A stretch of DNA of 64,000 nucleotides from Acidobacteriota bacterium (GCA_016185425.1 JACPNQ010000043.1:248001-312000), one strand, 5' to 3'; shown: positions 26,261 to 35,426, counted from the stretch's first letter. Numbers and translations: made by a program. The notes: generated by a model from the sequence alone, not told the origin.

Positions 26261-26629
26261 ATGGTAAAGAAGCTCTTCTCGATGGTCTCCATGGCCGCTA
26301 TCTTTACGTTGGTAGCCGCCGCGGCCGACGTGACCGGCAAGTGGATTGCGCAGGTTCCTGGCCGTGACGGCCAGACCCGCGAAGTCGTCTACAACCTCAA
26401 GGCGGACGGTGCGAAGCTCACGGGCACCATGTCCGGTCCACAGGGCGCGGAAATCGCCATCACTGACGGCAAAGTGGAGGGCGACAACATCGCCTTCAGC
26501 GTCAAACTCGAATTCAACGGCAACAGCATGGTGCGCAACTACAGCGGCATCGTTTCCGGCGACGAAATCAAGATGAAGAGCCAGACGCAGCGAGGCGCCC
26601 AGGAGTTCGTCGCCAAACGCGTCAAATAG
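26261..26629 (+). CDS. Small secreted beta-rich protein of unknown function
   Basis: The 122-aa protein has a signal peptide (MVKKLFSMVSMAAIFTLVAAAA). The mature part has alternating beta-strand patterns (VTGKWIAQVPGRDGQTREVVYNLKADG, LTGTMSGPQGAEIAITDGKVEGDNIAFSV). This kind of secreted, lipocalin-like small protein is common in Acidobacteriota and Planctomycetes and has no assigned role. A strong terminator follows the stop. Confidence 0.8.
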   Translation: MVKKLFSMVSMAAIFTLVAAAADVTGKWIAQVPGRDGQTREVVYNLKADGAKLTGTMSGPQGAEIAITDGKVEGDNIAFSVKLEFNGNSMVRNYSGIVSGDEIKMKSQTQRGAQEFVAKRVK

Positions 26630-26656
26630 CCTTTCCTAGCTCCTCTCGAACAACCC

Positions 26657-26694
26657 ATGGCCAGCGCGGCAATGTGCTGGCCATTTTTCTGTTT
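26657..26694 (+). terminator. Rho-independent terminator
   Basis: ATGGCCAGC and GCTGGCCAT form a 9-bp perfect stem with a 10-nt loop. TTTTCTGTTT follows directly on the plus strand. It lies 28 nt after the stop of the small secreted-protein gene. Confidence 0.85.
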
Positions 26695-26736
26695 CGCCCC
26701 GGGAATGATGTACCATGAGAGAGTTAGACACGATGC

Positions 26737-26813
26737 GCGCCCGTAGCTCAGCTGGATAGAGCGTTTGCCTCCGGAGCAAAAGGTCAGAGGTTCGAATCCT
26801 CTCGGGCGTACCA
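26737..26813 (+). tRNA. tRNA-Arg (anticodon CCG)
   Basis: The 77-nt sequence folds as a full cloverleaf. The acceptor stem is GCGCCCG/CGGGCGT (with G1-U72), the D-arm is GCTC...GAGC, and the anticodon stem TTTGC/GCAAA holds loop CTCCGGA, giving anticodon CCG (Arg, codon CGG). The T-arm is AGAGG-TTCGAAT-CCTCT. The 3' CCA is encoded. Confidence 0.97.
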
Positions 26814-26879
26814 CGACCTCAGAATTGACCTTACCCTAAACATTTCCCGCGGAACGGCCGAAGAATTCACTGCCCCCGC

Positions 26880-27653
26880 ATGATACTGCCAAGCGCCCAG
26901 CCCTCACCGGCTTCTATTGCCGCGCCAAAAATCCTCAGCGCCCTCACCCAGTCCTGGGCGCAATGCCCCCAACCCTTGCGCGACAGCTTCCTCAATCTGC
27001 GCGAGGTTGCGCAAATCACCCTCGAACAGGTACGCGCCGTATTTCCGATGATGCATCTCGACTATTCCCCCGAGTGGAGGGAACAGATTCGCCAGCTTCG
27101 CAACAACCTGAACGATGCCCAGGCCGATTTGCAGAACCCTGAGGACGTACTCCAGGTCATCACATTCACCAACATGAACAGCCGGGGCGAACGCCATGGC
27201 AGCGCGGCGAATCTGGCGCTCGACCTTGCCGCAATTTCGGACACACGCGTTCTGATTATCGACGGCAACGTAAGTGCACCCGCGATGCATACGGCCTTGC
27301 CGTGTCCAGCCGGCCCTGGCCTCTGCGAAGCCACACGCGCCGAACGCATCGCCCTGCCCTACTGCTTCCATCGTATCGCTGGCACGCAAATCTACATGCT
27401 GACCGCCGGCGGCACGAGTGTCTCCTTCGACGTTGGCGATCTCCATGCCCTCCTGCGCTCCCTGCGAACCCAGTTCGATTGGATCATCGTCGACGGACCG
27501 GGCTTCGACACTCCTTCCGCCGCCCTGGCAATGGCCGCGGCGGCCGACGGCGTCATCATGATCATCGAAAGGGAGCACGACAGCTTCCGCGCTGTGGCGA
27601 AGGCCCTCAGCCAGGTACAAGGACGGCGTCTGCTCGGCGCGGTGATGTTCTAA
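26880..27653 (+). CDS. BY-kinase/CpsD-like P-loop protein with a degenerate Walker A motif
   Basis: The 257-aa protein resembles the cytoplasmic domain of bacterial tyrosine kinases and ParA/MinD-like ATPases. Walker A' is VLIIDGNVSAPAMHTAL, followed by GPGLCEATRAE; Walker B is FDWIIVDGPG. The expected Walker A (GEGKST) is instead SRGERHGSAANLA, with no Lys, so ATP binding is doubtful. There is no Tyr-rich C-terminal cluster or membrane segment. Such pseudo-kinases may be scaffolds or regulators of polysaccharide export, but no exopolysaccharide genes are adjacent. It follows the tRNA gene and ends before a hairpin shared with the convergent DinB-like gene. Confidence 0.75.
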   Translation: MILPSAQPSPASIAAPKILSALTQSWAQCPQPLRDSFLNLREVAQITLEQVRAVFPMMHLDYSPEWREQIRQLRNNLNDAQADLQNPEDVLQVITFTNMNSRGERHGSAANLALDLAAISDTRVLIIDGNVSAPAMHTALPCPAGPGLCEATRAERIALPYCFHRIAGTQIYMLTAGGTSVSFDVGDLHALLRSLRTQFDWIIVDGPGFDTPSAALAMAAAADGVIMIIEREHDSFRAVAKALSQVQGRRLLGAVMF

Positions 27654-27710
27654 GCAAGCTGGACCGGCGGGCTGTTCGGCGCCTGGGAGGAGAGCTCGAA
27701 CTGCTGACGA

Positions 27711-27730
27711 GGCGGCCCTGCCGGGCCGCC
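27711..27730. terminator. GC-rich hairpin between convergent genes
   Basis: GGCGGCCC-TGCC-GGGCCGCC forms a perfect 8-bp stem between the ends of the BY-kinase-like gene (27653) and the DinB-like gene (27743). It lacks a T run, so it may slow or stop transcription from both sides without being a classical intrinsic terminator. Confidence 0.5.
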
Positions 27731-27742
27731 CCCAACAATCAA

Positions 27743-28246
27743 TTACCGCCCTTCACTGCTCGGCGGCACCAACCCATTCGCCCGCATATAAGTCACGATG
27801 TTCCCATAGTGCTCGTACATGTGCATGTTGTTGAAAAACAGCACACCAATCTTCGTCCGGTCCTGTCCAAAGAACTTCACCGAATCCAGCGCCTTCTCTC
27901 CCAACCCCGAATAAACCTTATCGCAATAGGCGACGGTCTCTTCCAAAGCCTTGACCAGCGCCGCCTTATCTTTCAGCCCCTTCTCCGCACCCGGAGGCGA
28001 CTTCTTCTCGCCTGCCGCGGCCGCGCAGAACAACACACCGGCGTCCGCTACATGCCCGACAAACCCGCCAAACGTCCGTACCTCCGGGCTCGCCTTGTAG
28101 TCGTACTTCTCGGCCGGCATCTTCTGCGCCGCCTTCACCAGGTTCGTGCTGGCCTGCTTCCATTGGCCCTGCGCGTCCTTCACGAGCAACGATTCTTGCG
28201 CAAAAAGCGCACCCATTGCCAACAAACCACCAAATACGATTTTCAT
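27743..28246 (-). CDS. DinB-like four-helix protein, exported
   Basis: The 167-aa product has a signal peptide (MKIVFGGLLAMGALFAQ) and a DinB/YfiT-like four-helix pattern. Likely metal-ligand histidines lie in FVGHVAD and NMHMYEHYGNI. The family often acts in thiol-dependent or metal-dependent reactions. The signal peptide points to the periplasm, which is common for these copies in Acidobacteriota. No operon partner is evident. Confidence 0.8.
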   Translation of the reverse strand: MKIVFGGLLAMGALFAQESLLVKDAQGQWKQASTNLVKAAQKMPAEKYDYKASPEVRTFGGFVGHVADAGVLFCAAAAGEKKSPPGAEKGLKDKAALVKALEETVAYCDKVYSGLGEKALDSVKFFGQDRTKIGVLFFNNMHMYEHYGNIVTYMRANGLVPPSSEGR

Positions 28247-28304
28247 GACTCTCTCCTTCGAATGAAACTAAGCCAACAGACCCCTCGACCCGAGTTACCG
28301 ACAG

Positions 28305-28317
28305 TGTACCGTGTACA
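28305..28317. promoter_or_regulatory. Inverted repeat upstream of the DinB-like gene
   Basis: TGTAC-CGT-GTACA is a perfect 5-bp-arm repeat about 60 nt upstream of the DinB-like ATG (28246). It could be an operator; arms this short also arise by chance. Confidence 0.25.
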
Positions 28318-28419
28318 TCACCCGGCGGGCGCGCGATAGGCACCCGGAAGTGATGACAATCGAGAGGTTGGCGATTCACCAAATCTTCGGGCCGCCCGGC
28401 TGGTCGCCGGCGGACCGCG

Positions 28420-29847
28420 CTAAATTAACAAGTCCTTCATCACACGCCCCTCATCCGTCGGCCCGATCAGCCGCTGATTCAACCCAAGATACGGATAGTG
28501 CAGCTTGTACGGGTCCAGCCCCAACTGATGCAGTATCGTCGCCTGCAGATCGCGCGGCGTCATCTTGTCTTTCGCCACGTAGTAGCCGATCTCGTCCGTT
28601 TCCCCATACTGCAGGCCCTTCTTAATCCCGCCCCCGGCCATCCACATCGTATATGCGTACGGATGATGATCTCGTCCAATAAACGCACCCTCCACACCTC
28701 CGCGGTTCTCCCGCATCGGCGTCCGCCCGAATTCCCCGCCCCACACGACCAGCGTCTGGTCTAACAACCCGCGCTGCTTGAGATCCTTAATCAACGCCGT
28801 CACCGCCTGGTCCGCAGACCGGATATGCGGCCGCAGCGCGAAGTTGATATCGTCTCGCTTGCTCGTCCCGTGGTGATCCCAGCCCCAATCGTAAATCTGC
28901 ACAAACCGCACACCGTTCTCAACCAGCCGCCGCGCCAGCAGACAGTTATTCGCCAGAGAAGTCTTCCCCGGCTCCGTCCCATACGCCTCGTGCACCGCCG
29001 CCGGTTCTTTTGAGATGTCCATCACGTTCGGTACCGAAATCTGCATCCGGTAGGCCAGCTCATACTGGCCCATCCGGGCCTCCGTCTCCGGATCGCCCGC
29101 CCGTTTCGCCTGCATGCCGTTCAAATCCTTCAACGCATCCAACGTCTTTCGCCGCATGCTCCGAGTCATTCCCTCGGGATCGGAAAGGAACAAAACGGGG
29201 TCCCCATGCGATCGGCAATGCACCCCCTGATACACGCTTGGCAGAAACGCGCTGCCCCACAAACTCTTCCCGCCGTCCGGATTGTTGCCGCCGCTCGTCA
29301 ACACCACGAACCCCGGCAGATCCTGATTCTCCGTACCCAACCCGTATGTCGCCCACGCCCCCATCGAGGCAAACCCGAACCGCGGATTCCCCGTATGAAC
29401 AAACAACTGCGCCGGCGCGTGATTAAACTGGTCCGTGCTCATCGACCGCACGATCGTGACGTCATCCACAATCGTCGAAAACTGCGGCAACAACTCGCTA
29501 AGCCACGCTCCCGACTGCCCGTGCTGCCGGAACCTATAGGGTGTTCCCAGCATCTTCGGCACGCCCTTGATAAACGCGAATCGCTTGCCCTTCAATAACT
29601 CGTCCGGACAAGGCTTTCCGTCGTATTTGACTAACTCCGGCTTATAGTCAAACAACTCCAACTGGCTCGGCGACCCGGCCATGTGCAGAAAGATCACCGA
29701 CTTGGCCTGTGGCGCATGGTCCGGCTTCTTAGGCGCCAGCGACGTCTCCTGCGCCTCGGCCAGGAACATGTTTGCCAGGCCAACGCCGCAGCCCGACAGA
29801 AAGTGCCGCCGCGTTGCCGTCAATGCCGCTCGCAATCGCTCATTCAT
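28420..29847 (-). CDS. DUF1501 family protein, Tat-exported
   Basis: The 475-aa protein has a twin-arginine signal (TATRRHFLSGCGVGLANMFL) and DUF1501 motifs FLHMAGSPSQLELFDYKPE, GGEFGRTPMRE and GRDHHPYAYTMWMAGGGI. Its ATG overlaps the TGA of the upstream DUF1549/1553 gene (ATGA). Among the three DUF1501 proteins in the window it is the one with a GSPSQ rather than GGPSH motif, so they are diverged paralogs and not recent copies. Confidence 0.92.
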   Translation of the reverse strand: MNERLRAALTATRRHFLSGCGVGLANMFLAEAQETSLAPKKPDHAPQAKSVIFLHMAGSPSQLELFDYKPELVKYDGKPCPDELLKGKRFAFIKGVPKMLGTPYRFRQHGQSGAWLSELLPQFSTIVDDVTIVRSMSTDQFNHAPAQLFVHTGNPRFGFASMGAWATYGLGTENQDLPGFVVLTSGGNNPDGGKSLWGSAFLPSVYQGVHCRSHGDPVLFLSDPEGMTRSMRRKTLDALKDLNGMQAKRAGDPETEARMGQYELAYRMQISVPNVMDISKEPAAVHEAYGTEPGKTSLANNCLLARRLVENGVRFVQIYDWGWDHHGTSKRDDINFALRPHIRSADQAVTALIKDLKQRGLLDQTLVVWGGEFGRTPMRENRGGVEGAFIGRDHHPYAYTMWMAGGGIKKGLQYGETDEIGYYVAKDKMTPRDLQATILHQLGLDPYKLHYPYLGLNQRLIGPTDEGRVMKDLLI

Positions 29848-32411
29848 CGCCGTGTCACCGCTTCATCCAGATTCAACACAGTATTCGCCACCACCACCCA
29901 GGACGCCCGCGCCGCATCTGCCCGGCCCGTCTTCGCCACCGGCAACGGTAACGACGCCACCAACCCCGGATCGAACACCTGCCCGTTCTGCTTCGTTCCA
30001 TGCCGGTTCACGCGAATTCCAATCACGTTCCGCCCCGGCCGGAACGCCCTCTGCCCGTCATCGTTCAACGCATATTCGTAGTGTCCCGAACGCTCGAAAA
30101 TGTTGTTTAACGCCGCCACGCCGTTCACCCAAATATCGAACTGCGAGTTGGTGCGAATCGGCATCTTATAACGGGTCGGCATGGGCGATGGCAGATCGAT
30201 TGCATACCGCAGCCACAGCGTCTCCGTGTCCCACAATGTCTTTACCGGAGTCGTCTCACTGGGCTTGGTGAAATACCCAAAATACCCGGGCCCGGCGCCC
30301 CACTGCCGGTCGTCGAAGTCCGGCTTCATCCAATCGGCGCCCGGATCGGCCGTCACATACCGCCACTCCCTCGCCGACGTCCGCGCGTCGGGAATAAGCG
30401 TTGCCTCGCGGTCTTCCGCGTACAACACATCGCTGTACCGCAGTAGTTTGCCGGTATTCTCCGGGTGCCCCCGCAGCTCCGCCTCCGACTGCCGTTGCAA
30501 CTGACCCAACCGCCCTGACTCCGCCCGCGTCGGCGGCCGCAGCAGTACCAACTCGAACAACCGCCGCGCCGGATCGGACGGCAACTCTTTCTGCGCCCGC
30601 AACGCCAGCCGTTGCGCGGCCTCCATAAACGCCGGATCGTTCATCGCCGTCAACGCCTGCAGCGGCGTATTAGTCCGAATCCGCCGGATCGTGCATGTCT
30701 CTCCATTCGGCGCGTCGAAATTCATCATGGAGGGATATGCGCTCGTCCGCCGCATGAACGTATACAGGGCCCTCCGGTAGCGGTCCTCGCCCTTCGACGT
30801 CACCCACTGCTCGCCGTTGTAAGTCACCTGCCAGACGCCGTCCGGCTGCCACGGCATCACCGGCGGACCGAATTGCTTCTTGCTCAACAACCCCGCCGCC
30901 GCCAGCGCCTGATCCCGCACTATCTCCGCGTCCAGCCGGAACCTCGCCCCGCGCGCATAATACTTATTCGTGGGGTCGAGCTTCAGTAACTCGGCACTAA
31001 CTTCGGATGACTGCTTATAAGTCTCGCTGGTAACAATCCTTCGGAGCAGCTTCTTCACATCCCAGTCCTTCTGAAAATCCACCGCAAGCAGATCCAGCAG
31101 CTCCGGATGCGTTGGCGCCATCCCTTGTGTACCGAAATCCTCCTCGGACTCAACCAACCCGTGCCCCATAACCCGGCTCCAGAACCGGTTCACCTGCACG
31201 CGCGCCGTCAACTGGTTGTCCTGGCTGACCAGCCACTGCGCAAAGCCCAGCCGGTTCTTCGGCGCTTTGGCCGGAAGCGCATGAAATGCCGCCGGTACGG
31301 CTGCCGTCACTTCGTCTCCGGGCGTCAGGAAGTTTCCCCGCTCGTAGATCCGCGTCTTTCGCTGCTTCTCGGCCGCCAACTCTTTCATCACCAGCGTCGA
31401 CATCTTCGATGTGAGCTTCAAAACCGGCCGGTCCGATGGATGGTCGTCGTCCGCCGTTTGGTTGAAAAACGCGTAGATCTGGTAAAACTCCTTGTGCGTC
31501 AGCGGGTCGTACTTGTGCGTGTGACACTGCGCGCAGCCCCACGTCTGCCCCATCCAGACCTGGCCCGTCGTCGCCACGCGGTCGCGAATCGCCACGTCCC
31601 GGAACTCCTCATCGTCGGTCCCGCCCTCCGTGTTCGTCATCGTGTTCCGATGAAAACCTGTCGCGATCAGGTCGTCAATCGAAGGGTCGGGCATCAAGTC
31701 CGCCGCCAATTGCAGCGTTGTGAATTTATCGAAGGGCACGTTGTCGTTGTAAGCGCGGATCACCCAATCCCTGTACGGCCAGATCGACCGCGTGCTGTCC
31801 TTCTCATACCCCTGCGTGTCGGCGTAGCGCGCCAGGTCAAGCCATACCTTCGCCCACCGTTCGCCAAATTGCGGATTCGCCAGCAGGGCGTCGACGTACT
31901 TCCCAAAGTCACCTCCCTGCAAATACTCCGCCAGCACGGCCTGCTCCGGAGGCACGCCAATCAAGTCCAACGCCGCCCGTCGCGCCAGCGTCGCCTTATC
32001 CGCCGGACGCGCCGGCGTCCATTTCAATTCCACCAGCTTCGCCCGCACGAAGTAGTCGATCGGATTCTCCCCCGCCGGCACATCGGCCCGACGAGGCTTC
32101 TCATACGCCCAATGCTTCGTGTACGCGCCACCGCCTTCCACCCACTTCCGCAATAGTCCAGCCTCGCCATCCGTCAACCGCGGACCGGTCGGCGGCATCG
32201 GCCGCGTCGCATGCGTCACTCGCGCAATCATCCGCGCCTTCACCTTGTCACCCGGATCCACGTCGAACCGGATGCCCGCCATTCGCGCATGCTCATCCGG
32301 TCCGTGGCAAGCCACACACCGTTTCGCAATCAACGGTCGAATGTCTCGCTGAAAATCGGGCGCCTGGGCGAACGCGGCAAACGCGCACCCAGACAATAGC
32401 AACCATCGCAT
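29844..32411 (-). CDS. PSCyt1-DUF1549-DUF1553 protein with signal peptide
   Basis: The 855-aa protein starts MRWLLLSGCAFAAFAQ (signal). A planctomycete cytochrome domain with CVACHGPDEHARMAG follows, then DUF1549 (LARRAALDLIGVPPEQAVLAEY), a CAQCHTHKYDPLTHKEFYQ motif, and DUF1553 (VNRFWSRVMGHGLVESEEDFG). The C-terminal 150 residues form an additional beta-rich domain (WLRYAIDLPSPMPTRYKMPI). Known members are exported and of unsettled function. It forms a translationally coupled pair with the DUF1501 gene downstream. The start at 32411 avoids a run of non-signal residues in the longer open frame. Confidence 0.92.
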   Translation of the reverse strand: MRWLLLSGCAFAAFAQAPDFQRDIRPLIAKRCVACHGPDEHARMAGIRFDVDPGDKVKARMIARVTHATRPMPPTGPRLTDGEAGLLRKWVEGGGAYTKHWAYEKPRRADVPAGENPIDYFVRAKLVELKWTPARPADKATLARRAALDLIGVPPEQAVLAEYLQGGDFGKYVDALLANPQFGERWAKVWLDLARYADTQGYEKDSTRSIWPYRDWVIRAYNDNVPFDKFTTLQLAADLMPDPSIDDLIATGFHRNTMTNTEGGTDDEEFRDVAIRDRVATTGQVWMGQTWGCAQCHTHKYDPLTHKEFYQIYAFFNQTADDDHPSDRPVLKLTSKMSTLVMKELAAEKQRKTRIYERGNFLTPGDEVTAAVPAAFHALPAKAPKNRLGFAQWLVSQDNQLTARVQVNRFWSRVMGHGLVESEEDFGTQGMAPTHPELLDLLAVDFQKDWDVKKLLRRIVTSETYKQSSEVSAELLKLDPTNKYYARGARFRLDAEIVRDQALAAAGLLSKKQFGPPVMPWQPDGVWQVTYNGEQWVTSKGEDRYRRALYTFMRRTSAYPSMMNFDAPNGETCTIRRIRTNTPLQALTAMNDPAFMEAAQRLALRAQKELPSDPARRLFELVLLRPPTRAESGRLGQLQRQSEAELRGHPENTGKLLRYSDVLYAEDREATLIPDARTSAREWRYVTADPGADWMKPDFDDRQWGAGPGYFGYFTKPSETTPVKTLWDTETLWLRYAIDLPSPMPTRYKMPIRTNSQFDIWVNGVAALNNIFERSGHYEYALNDDGQRAFRPGRNVIGIRVNRHGTKQNGQVFDPGLVASLPLPVAKTGRADAARASWVVVANTVLNLDEAVTRR

Positions 32412-32485
32412 ACGTCCAATATACTCGCCCGCGCTTCCGGATCCGCTCGTCGAATGCGATATACTCGCACGCGACAGGAGCTCCA

Positions 32486-33217
32486 ATGACCACGCAATCT
32501 CGCCGCCGATTACTGCAGGCAGTCGCTGCCGGAGCCTACACCATCCCCGGCCTTTATGCCGAGGCGCTCAAAATAACCGCCAACCTCGGCGAAGGTCCAT
32601 TCTACCCGGACAAGATGCCGCTGGATACCGATAACGACCTGCTTGTCCTGAACGACGGCATCACACCCGCGGCCGGCGAGATCAGCTATGTTTCCGGACG
32701 CGTGCTGACGAAATCGGGCGAGCCTCTACGCAACGGCTATGTCGAAATCTGGCAAACCGACATCAACGGATCCTATCTTCACACCGGCGGCCGCAACACC
32801 GGCGGATACGATTCCAATTTCCAAGGCTACGGCCGCTTCGTCACGGACTCCAAGGGCCAGTACTTCTTCCGCACCATCAAACCTGTGGAATACACGCTGC
32901 AGGGCGCGTACCGCTGTCCGCATATTCACTTCGCTGTAAGTAAATCCGGCCACCGGCTCATCGCCACGCAGCTATTGATTAAAGGGCACCCGGCCAATGA
33001 ACGCGACGGTCTGGTGAAGCGGGCTCGCGCGCAGGGCGACATGCTCGAATCCGTTATGGTCGATTTCAAACCGGTTCCGGGATCGAAGCTCAAAGAGTAC
33101 ACCGCGAACTGGGACATCGTTATCGGAAAAACCGCGCAGGAGTTGGAAGACGGTACGCTCGGCATTGGCCTCGGAAAACCGTCGCGCCCGAAATTCAATC
33201 CATCCAACACCCGGTAG
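32486..33217 (+). CDS. Intradiol ring-cleavage dioxygenase, Tat-exported
   Basis: The 243-aa protein begins with a twin-arginine signal (SRRRLLQAVAAGAYTIPGL). It then shows the protocatechuate/catechol dioxygenase fold motifs GEGPFYPDKMP, GYVEIWQTDINGSYLHTG, GRFVTDSKGQYFFRTIKP and YRCPHIHFAVS. The two Tyr and two His of the Fe(III) site can be assigned to GSY, EY and HIH. An exported intradiol enzyme is unusual in classical aromatic pathways but common in this phylum. The gene is divergent from the PSCyt1 gene (74-nt gap) and 27 nt ahead of a PQQ-propeller gene. Confidence 0.88.
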   Translation: MTTQSRRRLLQAVAAGAYTIPGLYAEALKITANLGEGPFYPDKMPLDTDNDLLVLNDGITPAAGEISYVSGRVLTKSGEPLRNGYVEIWQTDINGSYLHTGGRNTGGYDSNFQGYGRFVTDSKGQYFFRTIKPVEYTLQGAYRCPHIHFAVSKSGHRLIATQLLIKGHPANERDGLVKRARAQGDMLESVMVDFKPVPGSKLKEYTANWDIVIGKTAQELEDGTLGIGLGKPSRPKFNPSNTR

Positions 33218-33244
33218 GAAACTCGGACGGCGCGCCATATTCGA

Positions 33245-34549
33245 ATGCGATTCGCGAGTCTGACGCTGTACCCACTGTTCGTACTTGCCGCCGCTGACTG
33301 GCCCGAATGGCGAGGCGAGGGGAGGCAGGGAGTTTGGACGGAGACCGGCATCATCGAGCGGATTCCCACCGCCGGGCTCAAGACCACCTGGCGGGTCCCG
33401 GTCCGGGCCGGCTACTCCGGTCCATCGATCGCCAATGGCCGTATCTTTGTTCTCGACCACGAACGAATCGCCGGAAGCCGCGTCAAGGAACGCATCCTCA
33501 GCCTGGACGAACGGACGGGCAGGACGCTTTGGACCAGGCAATGGGAGTCCGATTACAGGGGCCTGGACTACGCCAACGGACCGCGCGCCACGCCCACCGC
33601 CGACAGCGACCGCGTCTATGTTCTCGGCGCGATGGGTGCGCTCAAATGCCTCAATACGGCGGACGGTTCGGAAGTTTGGTCGGCAGACTTTGTTCGTGAT
33701 TTCGAAACCGGCGTTCCAGCCTGGGGAATGTCCTCAGCACCCCTTATCGCCGGTAATAAGTTGATCGCCGTCGCCGGCGGCAAGGGCAATGCGAAAGTTG
33801 TCGCGTTCGACAAGTTGACCGGTAAAGTGGCGTGGCGCTCTCTCTCTTCGGACGATTCGGAGCCCGGATATTCACAGCCGGTTTTGATTCGTCACGGGCG
33901 GCCGCAAGTGATTGTGTGGCACGCCACGGCTTTGGCGTCACTCGATCCGGAGACGGGCGAGCTCTTATGGTCGCAGCCATTTCGGGTGACGATGAACACA
34001 CCGATGGCGACTCCTTCCTGGAACGCGCCGCACCTGCTCGTGTCCGGATTCTTCGACGGCGCCCGAATGATGCGGTTGGAGGCCTCCGGCAAAGTGCACT
34101 TGGCCTGGACCGGCAGGAGTAGCAGCGAGATCAAAAGCGATACGCTGCACTCGCTGATGAGCCAGCCGGTCATTGATGGAGATTTCATCTACGGAATCTG
34201 CAGCTACGGCCAGCTTCGCTGCCTGCGCCGGTCGACAGGGGAGCGCGTTTGGGAGACGCAGGCAGTTACGGTTGAAAAGGCGCGCAATGCGAGCGCGTGG
34301 ATGATTCGCAACGGGCAGCGAGTCTTGATACTCAACGACCGCGGGGAGCTCATTTTCGCCAGGCTCTCGCCCGATGGCTACGTGGAGATCGGCCGAACGA
34401 AAGTGATTGAGCCCACTTCCCCTCCCGGTGCGCGCCGCGAACTCGGCGCCGTGGTCTGGTCCCATCCCGCCTTCGCGAATGGGCACATGGTTGTCCGCAA
34501 CGACAGGGAGTTGATCCGCGTGTCACTCAGCGAACGCGATTACCGTTGA
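33245..34549 (+). CDS. Secreted PQQ-like beta-propeller protein
   Basis: The 434-aa protein has a short signal (MRFASLTLYPLFVLAAA) and opens with DWPEWRGEGRQGVW, the usual start of PQQ-like propellers. Blade motifs are spaced along it (LDERTGRTLWTRQW, LNTADGSEVWSADF, FDKLTGKVAWRSL, LDPETGELLWSQPF, LRRSTGERVWETQ). There is no catalytic Cys-Cys pair, so it is probably a non-enzymatic propeller or a PQQ-like scaffold. It lies 27 nt after the dioxygenase gene and probably shares its transcript. Confidence 0.85.
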   Translation: MRFASLTLYPLFVLAAADWPEWRGEGRQGVWTETGIIERIPTAGLKTTWRVPVRAGYSGPSIANGRIFVLDHERIAGSRVKERILSLDERTGRTLWTRQWESDYRGLDYANGPRATPTADSDRVYVLGAMGALKCLNTADGSEVWSADFVRDFETGVPAWGMSSAPLIAGNKLIAVAGGKGNAKVVAFDKLTGKVAWRSLSSDDSEPGYSQPVLIRHGRPQVIVWHATALASLDPETGELLWSQPFRVTMNTPMATPSWNAPHLLVSGFFDGARMMRLEASGKVHLAWTGRSSSEIKSDTLHSLMSQPVIDGDFIYGICSYGQLRCLRRSTGERVWETQAVTVEKARNASAWMIRNGQRVLILNDRGELIFARLSPDGYVEIGRTKVIEPTSPPGARRELGAVVWSHPAFANGHMVVRNDRELIRVSLSERDYR

Positions 34550-35426
34550 ACCCATACAGCCGGTACGCAGTCCGTCCCAGGATCCATTCCTTATCCGCGG
34601 CGGTAAAGAACGGAATCACTTCTTTCATGATCGCGTACTCGAAAAAGTTCGCCCAGACCATGCGCTTGCCGCCGTAACGGTCGTAGAGCCGCCGCAGAAA
34701 CGGCCACACATCGCGATACGGCATCTCCTTGGTCTTCGACGGATTGTGTAGCGAAGTCCGAATGTAGACGTTGGGATACTTGGAGAGTTCAAGCAGAGGG
34801 CCGAATCCGTCGGAATCGGGCGCGGTGATGTCGATCATCGCAATGTGGTCGATCACGATGTTCACGCCGGGAAACCGCGCCGCCATATCGCCCACCTGCC
34901 GCACCTGGTGCGGCGCCAGGAAGATGTTGAAGGTCGCGTGCAAGGACTCTGCCTTTTTCCAGAGCGGATAGCACACCGGGTCATTTAACCAAACGGCGTC
35001 GCGATTGTAGATCGGGCTCAGGCGCAACCCGATCAACCCGTCTTCCTTTATCAGCCGTTCCAGGCGGCCGGCATTCTCCTTGTCGGCCGGATCGTGCAGG
35101 CGGTGCCCAACCAGAAGGCCAATGGCAGCGAACTTACCCGGATACGCCTTCACGCAATGCGAAGCATACGAATTATCCCGGCCGTAGTAACACACGTGCG
35201 AAATCACAACATGATCCACCGAGTACGTCTTCATCTCCGACAGTAGATACTCCGCCGAGTAGTCATGCTTCGGGATCGTCGCCGGGCATACGGCAAGCTC
35301 AGTGCGCGCCGGGAATTTGGGATCGCTGACAACCCACGCATGTTCGGCCGCATCCACCACCGGCGAGCGGGACTGTCCCTGCGCCCCGAGGGTTAAGGTG
35401 GCAAGCGCCTGTCGACGGGTCAGCAT
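34527..35426 (-). CDS. Amidohydrolase-2-like metal-dependent hydrolase
   Basis: The 299-aa product starts MLTRRQALATLTLG (probable Tat signal) and resembles the amidohydrolase-2/ACMSD-type TIM barrel. Evidence includes DAAEHAWVV near the N-terminus, DGLIGLRLSPIY, and PGVNIVIDHIAMID, with late KRMVWANFFEYA. Substrates in this family are commonly carboxylated or lactone compounds. The ATG at 35426 defines the start; the longer frame upstream belongs to the opposite-strand cytochrome. It converges on the PQQ-propeller gene with a 23-bp overlap. Confidence 0.82.
   Translation of the reverse strand: MLTRRQALATLTLGAQGQSRSPVVDAAEHAWVVSDPKFPARTELAVCPATIPKHDYSAEYLLSEMKTYSVDHVVISHVCYYGRDNSYASHCVKAYPGKFAAIGLLVGHRLHDPADKENAGRLERLIKEDGLIGLRLSPIYNRDAVWLNDPVCYPLWKKAESLHATFNIFLAPHQVRQVGDMAARFPGVNIVIDHIAMIDITAPDSDGFGPLLELSKYPNVYIRTSLHNPSKTKEMPYRDVWPFLRRLYDRYGGKRMVWANFFEYAIMKEVIPFFTAADKEWILGRTAYRLYGFNGNRVR

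Noticed and set aside
8118..29847. Calling the DUF1501 proteins active sulfatases
   Set aside because: They share the fold but lack the C-x-P-S/A-x-R formylglycine motif seen in the true sulfatase at 55.4 kb.
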